Shown here: positions 41,475 to 50,563 of the stretch, one piece after another
Layout of the letters: the number at the start of each line of letters is the position of its first letter
How positions within the stretch are numbered: position 1 is the first letter of the stretch
From: Pontibacillus yanchengensis Y32
GTDB lineage: Bacteria; Bacillota; Bacilli; Bacillales; BH030062
Assembly: GCF_000770635.1 (NCBI RefSeq)
Contig: NZ_AVBF01000015.1
Location: forward strand, 1-64,000
Direction: 5' to 3'
DNA length: 64,000 nucleotides
Program-made: the position numbers and the translations under genes
Notes under the pieces: model-generated
The model's input: the letters and a program-made list of their open reading frames with translations, nothing else
What the model was told of the DNA's origin: nothing
Database searches by the model: none

Positions 41475-42194
41475 TTATGAATTAGCTGCTTGATTAAGTT
41501 CTTCTTCAAATTTCTTTCGCGCATTCGATAGATGGTTTTGCATTTCTTCTTTCGCTTTTGGACCATTTCCCTGGCTAATTGCTGCATAAATACGCTCATG
41601 CTCACTTAATACTTGAGCTCTCTTCTCTGAAATACCCATATTTTTCATAAGAGAGAAACGAATTGCTTTTTCATACAAATTCGTTACTCCTTCTATGGTT
41701 TGATTTAAAATAGGGTTGTGAGAGGCTTTTACGATTGCATTGTGAAACGCAATATCCTCCTTGTACCCAATTTGGTTTTCATCCTGTGATAATCGAATTG
41801 CATCTAAATTTTGTTTGATTTCATCTAGCTCTTCGGGAGTTCTTCGTTCAGCTGCTAGCCTTGCAGCTTCTGTTTCTAAAATGATTCTTGTTTCAAGGAG
41901 ATTCAGTACTTCCTCTGGATCTACAAACTCAAACTGCGTTTCCTCCATCAGATTGCTCAGAGAAGTTGCTTGAATGACACTTCCTCCTCCTTGTTTGGAA
42001 GTTGTAAGACCACTCGCCTCGAGAACACTTAACGCTTCCCTAACTGGCGTCCTACTAACTCCAAACATTTCTGAGAGTTGCTTCTCAGTTGGAAGCTTGT
42101 CTCCAGGCTTCATTTTTTCTTGTTGAATCATTTCTTTTATGCGATCGAATACTTGCATGGATACTTTCTTTCGTTCTATTTTCATTTCAATCAT
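41475..42194 (-). CDS. GntR-family regulator, FadR subfamily (FCD domain)
   Basis: 239 residues from ATG 42194, sharing an ATGA overlap with the transporter stop. N-terminal winged helix KLPTEKQLSEMFGVSRTPVR; the C-terminal all-helical FCD domain (LLETRIILETEAARLAAERR, then DIAFHNAIVKASHNPIL, LSEHERIYAAI) carries the Asp and His residues that bind metal and carboxylate ligands. It probably represses the operon and responds to its carboxylate substrate. A FadR-type operator TTGTATGACAA lies before the transporter gene. Confidence 0.9.
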   Translation of the reverse strand: MIEMKIERKKVSMQVFDRIKEMIQQEKMKPGDKLPTEKQLSEMFGVSRTPVREALSVLEASGLTTSKQGGGSVIQATSLSNLMEETQFEFVDPEEVLNLLETRIILETEAARLAAERRTPEELDEIKQNLDAIRLSQDENQIGYKEDIAFHNAIVKASHNPILNQTIEGVTNLYEKAIRFSLMKNMGISEKRAQVLSEHERIYAAISQGNGPKAKEEMQNHLSNARKKFEEELNQAANS

Positions 42195-43567
42195 TGAGCC
42201 TCCTCATAGGAATAAACAGGTTTGCTATTTCGATAATCGACTGTTTCTTTTGAGACTAGCCAACCTGACTTTGCTGCTATGAATAAGATAACCACACTAC
42301 CTCCTAGTAAAATAAGTGGGAATACTCCACCAAGTCCTGACATCATCATGATCGGACCAAAGGTAATGATTAGAATCTCGACTGGAACCATACCAACATA
42401 GCTTAATGCATAGTCATCTAAAGTTGAGCTTTTCATTTTTGGATCAACAATGCGTAATAGCGCTATCCCCATTGCTACTGTTCCAGTACTCCATCCCCAT
42501 CCAAAGATACCGTTTTCAAACCAGTGTTGATGAAATACTCGTGGTGCAATGAAATGGAAAATGCAATACGCCCAAATAATACCGAAGATAAACAATGCAA
42601 TAAGTGGCCAAGCATAGGCTGCTACAACAGCTAGATTAATAGATGTAATCCCAAATGCAACAATTAAATCTGTAGCCGTGCCACTAATACGATCAATAAT
42701 CCGCTTATCTACGTAGTCATTTGCCTTGGTGGCGTTCAGAACGAATTGGACAATCAATCCAACTACAAATGATAGACTTAACAGTGGAACACTAATACTT
42801 GGGAAGACGGACTCAACCCAAGATTGTAGAAAGTAACTTCCCATTACCACTAAGGATATAATCGCAATATGAAAAAATAAGGGATCTACTGTGTTACTAG
42901 AAACAGTATCATCGCCAAAGCTTTTACGATTGTCTTGAGGCACAAGGCCTGTCCTAAGTTCATTTGGTAGATCTTTAAAGTCTGAGATGAAATTAGTCTG
43001 GTTGTTTCTAGCACTTTTCTTGATTAAAAATAGGCCACCTAATATGGCGCAAATTAAACCGATCGTTGCCGATGTGTAGCCAAGAGCTGTCGCTTCCTCC
43101 CAGCCAAGTCCACTAAACGCTTCTCCAACTGCAGCCGCTGTTCCGTGACCTCCAAGGAAACCTGCTCCTAGGACCAAGCCAAATCCAGTAGGAATGTCCC
43201 ATACTCTTTCAAGCAATAAATATGTAATCATTGCTCCGCCGCCCCACATCAACAGAGTCAACATCATAGAATAAACCCACATGTTACGAATACGTCCAAA
43301 CGTTTGCTTCCAATTCACTTTCGCAGCCCCGATTGGAATAGCACCAAAAATGACAGCTATTAAAATCGTAGGATAATGACTAACCAGATCAGAAAATGGT
43401 AATAGATTGAACCCATTTGGACCTAAAGTTAGTCCAGCCAACCCAGCAATAATACTCGCAGGAATAAATACTTTTTGAATGCCAGTCACTTTCGCTCGAA
43501 GCACAACCCCTACCAACAACAACATCGAAATCAATCCTAAATCAACAGCTAAATCCCATACAGACAA
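42191..43567 (-). CDS. ESS-family sodium:carboxylate (GltS-like) symporter
   Basis: 458 residues from TTG 43567, two to three bases after GGGAGGGTATTCA; further upstream frame is rejected because it precedes this site. About 12 helices in two inverted halves, with the glycine-rich re-entrant loops GAGFLGGHGTAAAVGEAFSG and GWGWSTGTVAMGIALL, as in GltS. GltS takes up glutamate with sodium; with a FadR-type regulator and 2-hydroxyacid oxidase in the same operon, a different dicarboxylate or hydroxyacid is likely here. First gene of the operon. Confidence 0.82.
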   Translation of the reverse strand: MSVWDLAVDLGLISMLLLVGVVLRAKVTGIQKVFIPASIIAGLAGLTLGPNGFNLLPFSDLVSHYPTILIAVIFGAIPIGAAKVNWKQTFGRIRNMWVYSMMLTLLMWGGGAMITYLLLERVWDIPTGFGLVLGAGFLGGHGTAAAVGEAFSGLGWEEATALGYTSATIGLICAILGGLFLIKKSARNNQTNFISDFKDLPNELRTGLVPQDNRKSFGDDTVSSNTVDPLFFHIAIISLVVMGSYFLQSWVESVFPSISVPLLSLSFVVGLIVQFVLNATKANDYVDKRIIDRISGTATDLIVAFGITSINLAVVAAYAWPLIALFIFGIIWAYCIFHFIAPRVFHQHWFENGIFGWGWSTGTVAMGIALLRIVDPKMKSSTLDDYALSYVGMVPVEILIITFGPIMMMSGLGGVFPLILLGGSVVILFIAAKSGWLVSKETVDYRNSKPVYSYEEAQ

Positions 43568-43614
43568 TGAATACCCTCCCAAACACCGCAATTATGTAAG
43601 CGGTATCATTTAAT

Positions 43615-43625
43615 TTGTATGACAA
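43615..43625. promoter_or_regulatory. FadR/GntR-type operator
   Basis: TTGTATGACAA fits TNGTnnnACNA, 48-58 bases before the transporter start. It lies inside a wider TTGTAT-N7-ATACAA palindrome. Confidence 0.65.
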
Positions 43626-43739
43626 TTATACAATACGATAAATTTCGCTGTGAAGCATAATTTTTAGAAAATTTAAAACTGTGTAAAAAGTCCTTTGATA
43701 AATTATCCAACATGTATAAGATATTTTCTCTTACCTCAT

Positions 43740-43776
43740 TAAAAAGAGGCTGCCCCTTAGGAGAGACAGCCTTTTG
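43740..43776 (-). terminator. Terminator of the cbb3-like gene
   Basis: AAAGGCTGTCTCTC / GGGGCAGCCTCTTTTTA on the minus strand, 82 bases after the stop at 43858. Confidence 0.75.
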
Positions 43777-43857
43777 AAATTAAGGTAACGTATTAAATTG
43801 ATATTTTTGTGTCTAAAGACAGAATTCAGTAACCTGTTTTTCTTTGTTAAACATTAA

Positions 43858-44262
43858 TCAAACTTGCATGTTCTGCTCTTGCTTAAGCTTCGCTTCATTA
43901 CTCGCTTTCAACTTGAATAGAACGTTGTAAGCAAATACTAAAACGGCAATTGCTAACAAATTACTACCGACAATAATACCAGGAACAAAGCTTAGATTTC
44001 CTATCAGAACAAAGCTTAAAGACACCATGAATATTGGCATAGCAATGTTATACAACCAAAAATGCACTTTTGCTAAAGAATTATCAATACTTTGAAAATA
44101 GTGATAAATAATTCCAAATAAAGCCATAGAAGCCCAGCCAGCTAAATTAATATGGGCATGAGCACCCTTTAATGCAAAATCCTGCGTCATATCCATATAA
44201 ATTCCATACCCAATCCCCACCAAAAAGTAGACAACAGCCATTTTTAAGAACGGTATCCCCAC
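43858..44262 (-). CDS. Four-helix heme-copper-oxidase-like small membrane protein
   Basis: 134 residues from GTG 44262 after AAGGGGGTAATTAA. Four helices: 5-24, 36-55, 66-88 and 93-113. The segment KGAHAHINLAGWASMALFGI with two His resembles the second helix of cbb3-type/NorB oxidase subunit I, where His binds heme, and YHYF follows. At this length it cannot be a full oxidase; it may be a heme-binding relative. No oxidase genes are nearby. Confidence 0.6.
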   Translation of the reverse strand: MGIPFLKMAVVYFLVGIGYGIYMDMTQDFALKGAHAHINLAGWASMALFGIIYHYFQSIDNSLAKVHFWLYNIAMPIFMVSLSFVLIGNLSFVPGIIVGSNLLAIAVLVFAYNVLFKLKASNEAKLKQEQNMQV

Positions 44263-44347
44263 TTAATTACCCCCTTCTTTTGTCATAGTATCCTTTATCT
44301 TATACTTACAAAAAGTATTCAGAAAATATGTATAATGATGTAAAAAG

Positions 44348-44380
44348 AGTGGGATGAGGGGACAGGTCCCTCATCCCACT
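44348..44380. repeat. GGGACAGGTCCC palindrome family, copy 1
   Basis: AGTGGGATGAGGG / CCCTCATCCCACT around GACAGGT. A second, imperfect copy follows at 44393-44420 (TTGGGACGAGGGACCTGTCC). Confidence 0.8.
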
Positions 44381-44446
44381 GTATCCTGAAGTTGGGACGA
44401 GGGACCTGTCCCTCCGTCTCAATTAATTTACTACTTAATTTAACAA

Positions 44447-44480
44447 AAAAAACACCTGCTCAAGCAAAAGCAGGTGTTCT
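44447..44480 (-). terminator. Terminator of the GH94-GH30 unit
   Basis: AACACCTGCT / AGCAGGTGTTTTTTTTG on the minus strand, with loop TTTGCTTG. Confidence 0.85.
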
Positions 44481-44573
44481 AGAATGGGATGAGGGACCTG
44501 TCCCCTCATCCCATCTCTCTCATTTCATATCTCACTGAAATGGGACAACGTACCTGTCCCCCCGTCCCATTGT
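44481..44573. repeat. GGGACAGGTCCC palindrome family, copies 3 and 4
   Basis: AATGGGATGAGGGACCTGTC..CCCTCATCCCATC at 44483-44515 and AATGGGACAACGTACCTGTC..CCCGTCCCATT at 44539-44571, the latter abutting the GH94 stop. Confidence 0.8.
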
Positions 44574-44575
44574 GC

Positions 44576-47500
44576 CTAGCTCATCTCCACTTCAATAGAA
44601 GTTACGGCACCATTACGTATGTCGTAAGCGATATCTCCCACTATGATAGCATCATGTAACGTTTCTGACCTTCCATCACTGTACATTACTTTCATAGATG
44701 TAACTTCCGCTTTATTTGATCCATACGTATTACGTTTCTCCTTGTTTTTATACGTAATGGTTGTACTGCCTAAAAATGTAGCTGATACCTCACCATTCTC
44801 ATTAAATAGCCATCCAGGTAAAATCGGTTTTAACGCGAATGCTAGTTCTCCATTTACCTGAGTGAAAGGGTAATGCCCAAACATCATTTCTTTCCACATG
44901 CTTAAAAACTCTGCTGTAGATCCACTTAGTCTTGCCACAAAACCTTGTCCATGAACAGCTGGGTCTGGATTCACAGATGTAGCAATAAACGAGACATTTT
45001 CAAGTGTACTTCTTCCATACTTCTCAGCATCTAAAAATGGAATAAGAGATGTGTTCATTTCCTCAAAAAACTCATCATATAAGGAAGATTTAATCAACCC
45101 TAGTAAATACTTATAGGACATATGGAGAAATACAGATTCTCTCTCTAACCAACCTGGTGTAAATGCTTTAATTCTACCAATCTCGTAGGATTCATTTGTT
45201 AGATCAACAGAGGTTTTATACATTTTTAACTCTTCATCAAATAAAGCTGTTTCCTTTACAGTGTTATACATAGATAAGGATGATTCTTTATTTTCAGAAG
45301 TCTTCAAAGCCCTTGCAGGCGCTTCTAAAAAGTGATTAAGAGGTTTCACCGTAAACTCTTTAACTTGTACTGGTGGCAAACCTTCAAATGTAGATAATTG
45401 TTCAGCTTCGTCTAAATCTATGACATCATAATCGCTTGCTTCATAGGAAAAGTAAGTTGGTGAAAGTCCATCGCCTAATTCGATGGCACGTTCAATGCCT
45501 TGGTTGATTTTATTTAAAAACGTTTCATACATAACCTTTAGTTCAGCTAATGGTACAGATTCTTCCTTCCCAGTTATCCCGAAACGAACGTTGTCTCTGA
45601 ATGTCTCCCTAATGGTGGATACATTATCCCAGTACGTAAATTCATTGATATGGCCAGCGTAGTACTCCTGAACTTGAGTATTCACATCGTTAAGAAAGCT
45701 TGTCATTTCCTCAGGAAGATAAATAGATTTATTCTCATACTTAGACAAATTTGTCAGCATAAATTGAATCAATCGTTTCAACTCAAATGTTTCACTCATA
45801 CCTGATCCTATTAAACCTGGCAAACCATTTAAGGCATCATTCCAACCTGGCTTATTTGCTTCCATTTCAATGCCCATCCCATATGGATCTAAGGTAGAGA
45901 ATTTAACTAAGGATAGCGAAATTAATTTTGCAAATAAACTGGTTTGATAAATGTCACCCTCACCCGATCTTGATCGAAGCCAATTCGTATCCTGCAGACC
46001 AATACTAAGTTTCTTCATTTTCTGCTCGTCTTCTTGAATTGCTCCATACTGCCGTACCGTACCGTTAGAGAGAACATGCTTTTGCTTTCTAGGAAGCACA
46101 CGTACAGGACTATCAAAAAACGCATACGTACGATCATCAAATAAGAAAGCTTCAATTTGATCTGGATAAATAGCCAAATAACTTTCAATGTGATCAAGGT
46201 TATACGTCCAATGATCCGTCCAAAACCCTTCTCCGAAACTAGCTTCTATTTGTTGAGTACTATAGGATAAAATGTTTGCTAAGAATTCATCATCATCCCC
46301 TTTTACGTTTACCTGATGAAGAGCGATATAATGCATGAGTTTACCAGGAGTGAAACGGGAAGAAAGCAATTGCATAATTTCTTCTTGATGGGAAGATAAA
46401 TGGGTTTCTATAACTTGTCTCACCTTATCTAGGTGTGCTTGTGGGATTTCAAACGTGCATCCCTCTACCGAAAGTGGGTTATAGCCGTCAATTTGAATTA
46501 AGCTCATAAACATTTTGACATTGAAGCTACCAATCTTAGGATTAAAGAAGATATCATTTCGTCTATTTTGATTAGCATCACGGAAGTTCCCATTACCTTG
46601 TGAATAATATTCCGGTGCTATACGGAAGAAATTATAATCCCTTTCCATATCACCATGCTTTCTAGAAAAAACGTGATAAACAAAGTTATCTTCTCCATTT
46701 TCTAACAATAATGGAACGCCTCCACGTAACACATTGTCTAAATACGTTTGACGACAATATTGGTCAAAAACAGCTGAATTCGTTTCAGTTTGAATGGAAT
46801 CTGTAAGTTGATGAACGAGATCATCAGCTTCTTGCTGCTTTTCTTGTATGTAATTCAACCTTGTCAGATCATTGACTCTAGTATTTATTACATCAATATC
46901 TTCTACATGGCCTATAATACTAGAGATAGTAAAAGATTCTTGTGAATCTAGATACTTTTTGACAGGAGTAAAAGCACAAGGTACTTTATTGGCTGTAACT
47001 TGTGAAAAAGTAGCTATCTCATCCAAGGAATGTTGCATAAAAACTTCTGGAAAACGAAGCGAGCTTTCTGTACCAAATAAGATATCTGCATCCACTATAG
47101 GTGACTGTAGCTGCTTATCATCTGTGAAAGATAGATAAAAATGCCCTTTGGTCACTTCCTCTACCTTTGCTTCATCGCCTATACTTGCTCGAACATGATA
47201 AAAGGGAATGTTATTCTCTCGATTGTACACTTCCATCCAACTTCTTAATAGATTGCCTACTTCCTTATAAGCCATATTTTCTACTCCATAAGGAAGAACT
47301 TCTGGCATACCATCTACGACTTCCAAATCCAATGGTGTGTCATTTAAGTTGGTAATCTCCACATTACGTACGAGTCCTGCGAATTGGTCATGAGGAATTT
47401 GAAAATAGTTCACAGTAACGCTCATTCCGACTTCTTCATTTATTTCTTCAATTGTTAGTCGGTTTTCTTTGATATACATGTTTCGTTGAATGTGTTCCGA

Positions 47501-47806
47501 ATCTACGTCAGGACTGAAAGCCTCTATTATGCGCTCCTGATTTTTCACTTTAATAAACGTTCTAAAGCCGTTTTTCGAAACATTGCGATAGGCAATACTC
47601 GCCGGTGAAAATTCCATGATTGGGGAATTTTTATTCTCAATTCCAAAGCTACAAATTCCTTGCCCTCTATTTACGTAGAACGTCCACATTGGGATTCCTT
47701 TCACCCCTGCTATCCCAGGTAGAAAACTAGAAAATGTCTTTGCCTTATCAAAATTTTCAATAACAAACCCTTTTTGCGCATCATAATAATAGTGGCTGTT
47801 TCTCAT
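44576..47806 (-). CDS. GH94 glycoside phosphorylase, 1,2-beta-oligoglucan phosphorylase type
   Basis: 1076 residues. N-terminal beta-sandwich region with SSFLPGIAGVKGIPMWTFYV and NRGQGICSFGIENKNSPIME, then an (alpha/alpha)6 barrel holding KPGWNDALNGLPGL near residue 650, whose Asp fits the GH94 general acid (usually GDWND). Family members phosphorolyse beta-glucosidic bonds, releasing glucose 1-phosphate. The length of about 1100 and the N-terminal motif resemble the Listeria 1,2-beta-oligoglucan phosphorylase rather than cellobiose phosphorylase (about 810). It lies 30 bases after the GH30 gene. Confidence 0.85.
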   Translation of the reverse strand: MRNSHYYYDAQKGFVIENFDKAKTFSSFLPGIAGVKGIPMWTFYVNRGQGICSFGIENKNSPIMEFSPASIAYRNVSKNGFRTFIKVKNQERIIEAFSPDVDSEHIQRNMYIKENRLTIEEINEEVGMSVTVNYFQIPHDQFAGLVRNVEITNLNDTPLDLEVVDGMPEVLPYGVENMAYKEVGNLLRSWMEVYNRENNIPFYHVRASIGDEAKVEEVTKGHFYLSFTDDKQLQSPIVDADILFGTESSLRFPEVFMQHSLDEIATFSQVTANKVPCAFTPVKKYLDSQESFTISSIIGHVEDIDVINTRVNDLTRLNYIQEKQQEADDLVHQLTDSIQTETNSAVFDQYCRQTYLDNVLRGGVPLLLENGEDNFVYHVFSRKHGDMERDYNFFRIAPEYYSQGNGNFRDANQNRRNDIFFNPKIGSFNVKMFMSLIQIDGYNPLSVEGCTFEIPQAHLDKVRQVIETHLSSHQEEIMQLLSSRFTPGKLMHYIALHQVNVKGDDDEFLANILSYSTQQIEASFGEGFWTDHWTYNLDHIESYLAIYPDQIEAFLFDDRTYAFFDSPVRVLPRKQKHVLSNGTVRQYGAIQEDEQKMKKLSIGLQDTNWLRSRSGEGDIYQTSLFAKLISLSLVKFSTLDPYGMGIEMEANKPGWNDALNGLPGLIGSGMSETFELKRLIQFMLTNLSKYENKSIYLPEEMTSFLNDVNTQVQEYYAGHINEFTYWDNVSTIRETFRDNVRFGITGKEESVPLAELKVMYETFLNKINQGIERAIELGDGLSPTYFSYEASDYDVIDLDEAEQLSTFEGLPPVQVKEFTVKPLNHFLEAPARALKTSENKESSLSMYNTVKETALFDEELKMYKTSVDLTNESYEIGRIKAFTPGWLERESVFLHMSYKYLLGLIKSSLYDEFFEEMNTSLIPFLDAEKYGRSTLENVSFIATSVNPDPAVHGQGFVARLSGSTAEFLSMWKEMMFGHYPFTQVNGELAFALKPILPGWLFNENGEVSATFLGSTTITYKNKEKRNTYGSNKAEVTSMKVMYSDGRSETLHDAIIVGDIAYDIRNGAVTSIEVEMS

Positions 47807-47835
47807 AAATATGATACCTCCTTATCCATAATAAA

Positions 47836-49170
47836 TTATTCGGTAACAATATACGTAGCGATAGAATGGGCAGGTAGTTCAAGATTTACTTGATAACTAT
47901 GGTCTCCTAAAGAAAATACTTGGTTCTTCTCAGACTCATTCATAACGACTACAGGAATACTTCCGTCCTTGTTTACAAATGCCGTGATTTGTAAGTCGCT
48001 ATGATGATTCGTAACGCCAATTCGCTGAGCTCCAGGACGAATAAACTTACTAAAATGTCCTATATAATAGTACGAACTGTTGTAATGAAGTTCATTGGTT
48101 TTGGTATCGGCAATGATTGGAGCGTCGCAAAGGTTTTGTACATGGTTAGGCCCACCCTGTTCATTGAGAACCATGTTCCAATCCAAGTAACCTTCTGTCC
48201 AATTATTTAAATCACCAATCATGTTTCTTCCATATCGTTCACCTGTAAACCATTCACCCAGCTTTACTCCACCTTCTTGGCATCCTTCCGTGAACAAGAG
48301 ATGTTTATCAGGGAATCGGTTATGAACCTCCCCAACCTGATCGAAATCTTCACTTACATACCAATGAAACCCAGTCCCCCATACATATTTTGCTGCTTCA
48401 GGGTCAGACAAAACAGTGGAAGCTCTGTCAACGATTTGATCCCTGTTATGATCCCAGATAATGATATTAATATCCTCTAGTCCATTCTCATGCAGAGTAG
48501 GTCCGAGATAATTTTTCACAAAATCTCGTTCTTCCTCAGCAGAATAAATACAAGAGTCCCAGACTTGAACAGCGGCTGGTTCGTTTTGAACTGAAACGCC
48601 CCATATGTCCATTCCCTCACGTTGGTATTCCTGAATAAATCTTGCATAATAGTTCGACCATGCTTGTTGGTACTCTGGCAAAAGCTTTCCACCATTATTC
48701 ATATCTTGATTCGTTTTCATCCAAGCAGGAGGACTCCATGGAGATGCAAGGAGTGGGATTGGGCTTCCCTTTACTTTCATAGCATCTTTTAGAAGCGGTA
48801 GTACCCATTTATGATCACGAGAAATATCGAATGTTGCTAAGTCAACATCTTCTTCTTGAACGTACGTATAATTCTCTAGCGCGAAATCGCAGCTATGAAT
48901 ATGAACACGACCAATGTTGTACCCAATTCCCTCTTCTTGATCAAAATATTTATGCAGTACTTCTGCACGTTTATCCTCTGACATTTGACTAAGCGTGTAA
49001 GCTGCAGCTTCTGTAAAAGCGCCTCCAAAACCAAAGATAGATTGATAGGTTATGGACGGATCAATACAAACATCCACCTTCTGACTATCCGACTCAAACA
49101 ACACTGTTTCCTTTTCTGTTAGTCGATCTTCTGTGTCTCGTGCAGTTATGAATTGTTTTACTGTTCTCAT
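47836..49170 (-). CDS. GH30 family glucosidase/glucanase, cytoplasmic
   Basis: 444 residues without a signal peptide. (beta/alpha)8 fold with GFGGAFTEAAAYTL, ASPWSPPAWMKTNQDM, acid/base Glu about 197 in SVQNEPAAVQ and nucleophile Glu about 295 in LLFTEGCQEGG; a C-terminal beta domain ends SIATYIVTE. GH30 members include glucosylceramidases and beta-1,6-glucanases. Inside the cell and beside GH94 and GH1 it probably trims an imported beta-gluco-oligosaccharide. ATG follows AGGAGTGAAAGT; a LacI operator sits just upstream at 49192. Confidence 0.9.
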   Translation of the reverse strand: MRTVKQFITARDTEDRLTEKETVLFESDSQKVDVCIDPSITYQSIFGFGGAFTEAAAYTLSQMSEDKRAEVLHKYFDQEEGIGYNIGRVHIHSCDFALENYTYVQEEDVDLATFDISRDHKWVLPLLKDAMKVKGSPIPLLASPWSPPAWMKTNQDMNNGGKLLPEYQQAWSNYYARFIQEYQREGMDIWGVSVQNEPAAVQVWDSCIYSAEEERDFVKNYLGPTLHENGLEDINIIIWDHNRDQIVDRASTVLSDPEAAKYVWGTGFHWYVSEDFDQVGEVHNRFPDKHLLFTEGCQEGGVKLGEWFTGERYGRNMIGDLNNWTEGYLDWNMVLNEQGGPNHVQNLCDAPIIADTKTNELHYNSSYYYIGHFSKFIRPGAQRIGVTNHHSDLQITAFVNKDGSIPVVVMNESEKNQVFSLGDHSYQVNLELPAHSIATYIVTE

Positions 49171-49191
49171 ACTTTCACTCCTTCCATGAAC

Positions 49192-49203
49192 GAAACCGGT
49201 TTC
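49192..49203. promoter_or_regulatory. LacI operator O3
   Basis: GAAACCGGTTTC, a perfect palindrome 22 bases before the GH30 start and after the GH1 stop. Same sequence as O1 at 53938. Confidence 0.85.
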
Positions 49204-49211
49204 TATTTTAC

Positions 49212-50546
49212 CTAAAGTTGTCTACTATGCACAATCTCTGCATATCGTTTTGCGCTGTCTTTCATATATCTTTTTTGCGTCTGAAAATCCACATAAGTGA
49301 TTCCAAACCGTTTATCATAGCCAAATGCCCACTCAAAATTATCAAGCAAAGACCATAAATAATACCCTCGAATGTTCATACCTTCCTCATTTAAAAAAGC
49401 TATGGCTTCAATATGTTGCTCCATATATTCTCTTCGTTCTACATCCTTCACCGTTCCATCTTCTTCAAGAACATCTTGAAATGCTGCACCATTCTCCGTA
49501 ATGTACATAGGTAGGTCAGTAAAATCCCTTCTAAGCGTGCGAATTAGTTCTTTAAATTCATTCGGTGATACATCCCACCCCATACCAGTTTTAGGATAAT
49601 CTGATTCTGCTGGCTCAAAAAGAAGTGGTGAGGTAGTAGAATAACGGATCAGTGCTCGGTTATAAAAGTTAATTCCAAAGAAGTCACAAGAAGTTGCAAT
49701 AGTACCCATATCCCCTTCTTGAATAAAATCAAAGCTTGAAACTTGCTTGGAGTATAAGTTCATCATATCTTTTGGATAACTAGCCTTGAATACCGGATCT
49801 AAAAACCAACGATTCAGATACCCATCATAATTGTTAGCCGCAAGCTCATCTTCTACACGTTCACTAGCAGGATAAACAGGAGATAGATTCAATGTAATTC
49901 CAATCGGTTTTGTTAAGTGAAGTTGATTTTTATAGAGTTCTACAGCTTTGCCATGAGATAACAACAAATGATGAGAAACTCTTACAGCTTCGTCCAAGTT
50001 CATATGACCTGGTGCATGAACGCCTTCATAATACCCCAGAAGTGCTGCACACCATGGTTCATTATGCGTAATCCACATAGAGACTAAATCATCTAACTCT
50101 TCAAAACATTTTTCTGCATAATCTAAAAACCATTGTACAGAATCTCTATTCACCCATCCACCTTTATCATACGCCCATTTCGGCATATCCCAGTGATATA
50201 AGGTTACAAACGGCTTAATCCCTGCATCATTTAATTTTTTCGCCAGCTTCTTGTAGAACTCCATCCCTTCCGGATTATATTGCCCTTCACTAGGAAATAT
50301 CCTTGGCCATGCAATGGAAAATCTATAAGAGTCAACTCCAAGCGCCTTAATAATCTCGATGTCTTCTTCAAAACGATGATAATGATCACAAGCTACATCA
50401 CCAGTATCCCCGTTCCACACTTTTCCTGGTGTTTTTGAAAACTCATCCCATATGGAGGGTGTTCTTCCTCCTTCATTAGCCGCCCCCTCAATCTGATAGG
50501 AAGACGTTGCTGTTCCAAAAATAAAATCCTTTGAAAATGTTTGCAT
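49212..50546 (-). CDS. GH1 beta-glucosidase
   Basis: 444 residues, no signal peptide. GH1 marks: FIFGTATSSYQIEGA, DHYHRFEEDIEI, acid/base Glu 163 in THNEPW, nucleophile Glu 351 in YITENGAAF, and WSLLDNFEWAFGY. It carries WAF/KRFG rather than a phosphate-binding pattern, so free beta-glucosides rather than 6-phospho sugars are expected, in keeping with ABC (not PTS) import. ATG lies 17 bases past the permease stop, co-transcribed with the importer. Confidence 0.92.
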   Translation of the reverse strand: MQTFSKDFIFGTATSSYQIEGAANEGGRTPSIWDEFSKTPGKVWNGDTGDVACDHYHRFEEDIEIIKALGVDSYRFSIAWPRIFPSEGQYNPEGMEFYKKLAKKLNDAGIKPFVTLYHWDMPKWAYDKGGWVNRDSVQWFLDYAEKCFEELDDLVSMWITHNEPWCAALLGYYEGVHAPGHMNLDEAVRVSHHLLLSHGKAVELYKNQLHLTKPIGITLNLSPVYPASERVEDELAANNYDGYLNRWFLDPVFKASYPKDMMNLYSKQVSSFDFIQEGDMGTIATSCDFFGINFYNRALIRYSTTSPLLFEPAESDYPKTGMGWDVSPNEFKELIRTLRRDFTDLPMYITENGAAFQDVLEEDGTVKDVERREYMEQHIEAIAFLNEEGMNIRGYYLWSLLDNFEWAFGYDKRFGITYVDFQTQKRYMKDSAKRYAEIVHSRQL

Positions 50547-50563
50547 ACTCTACACCTCTTCTA

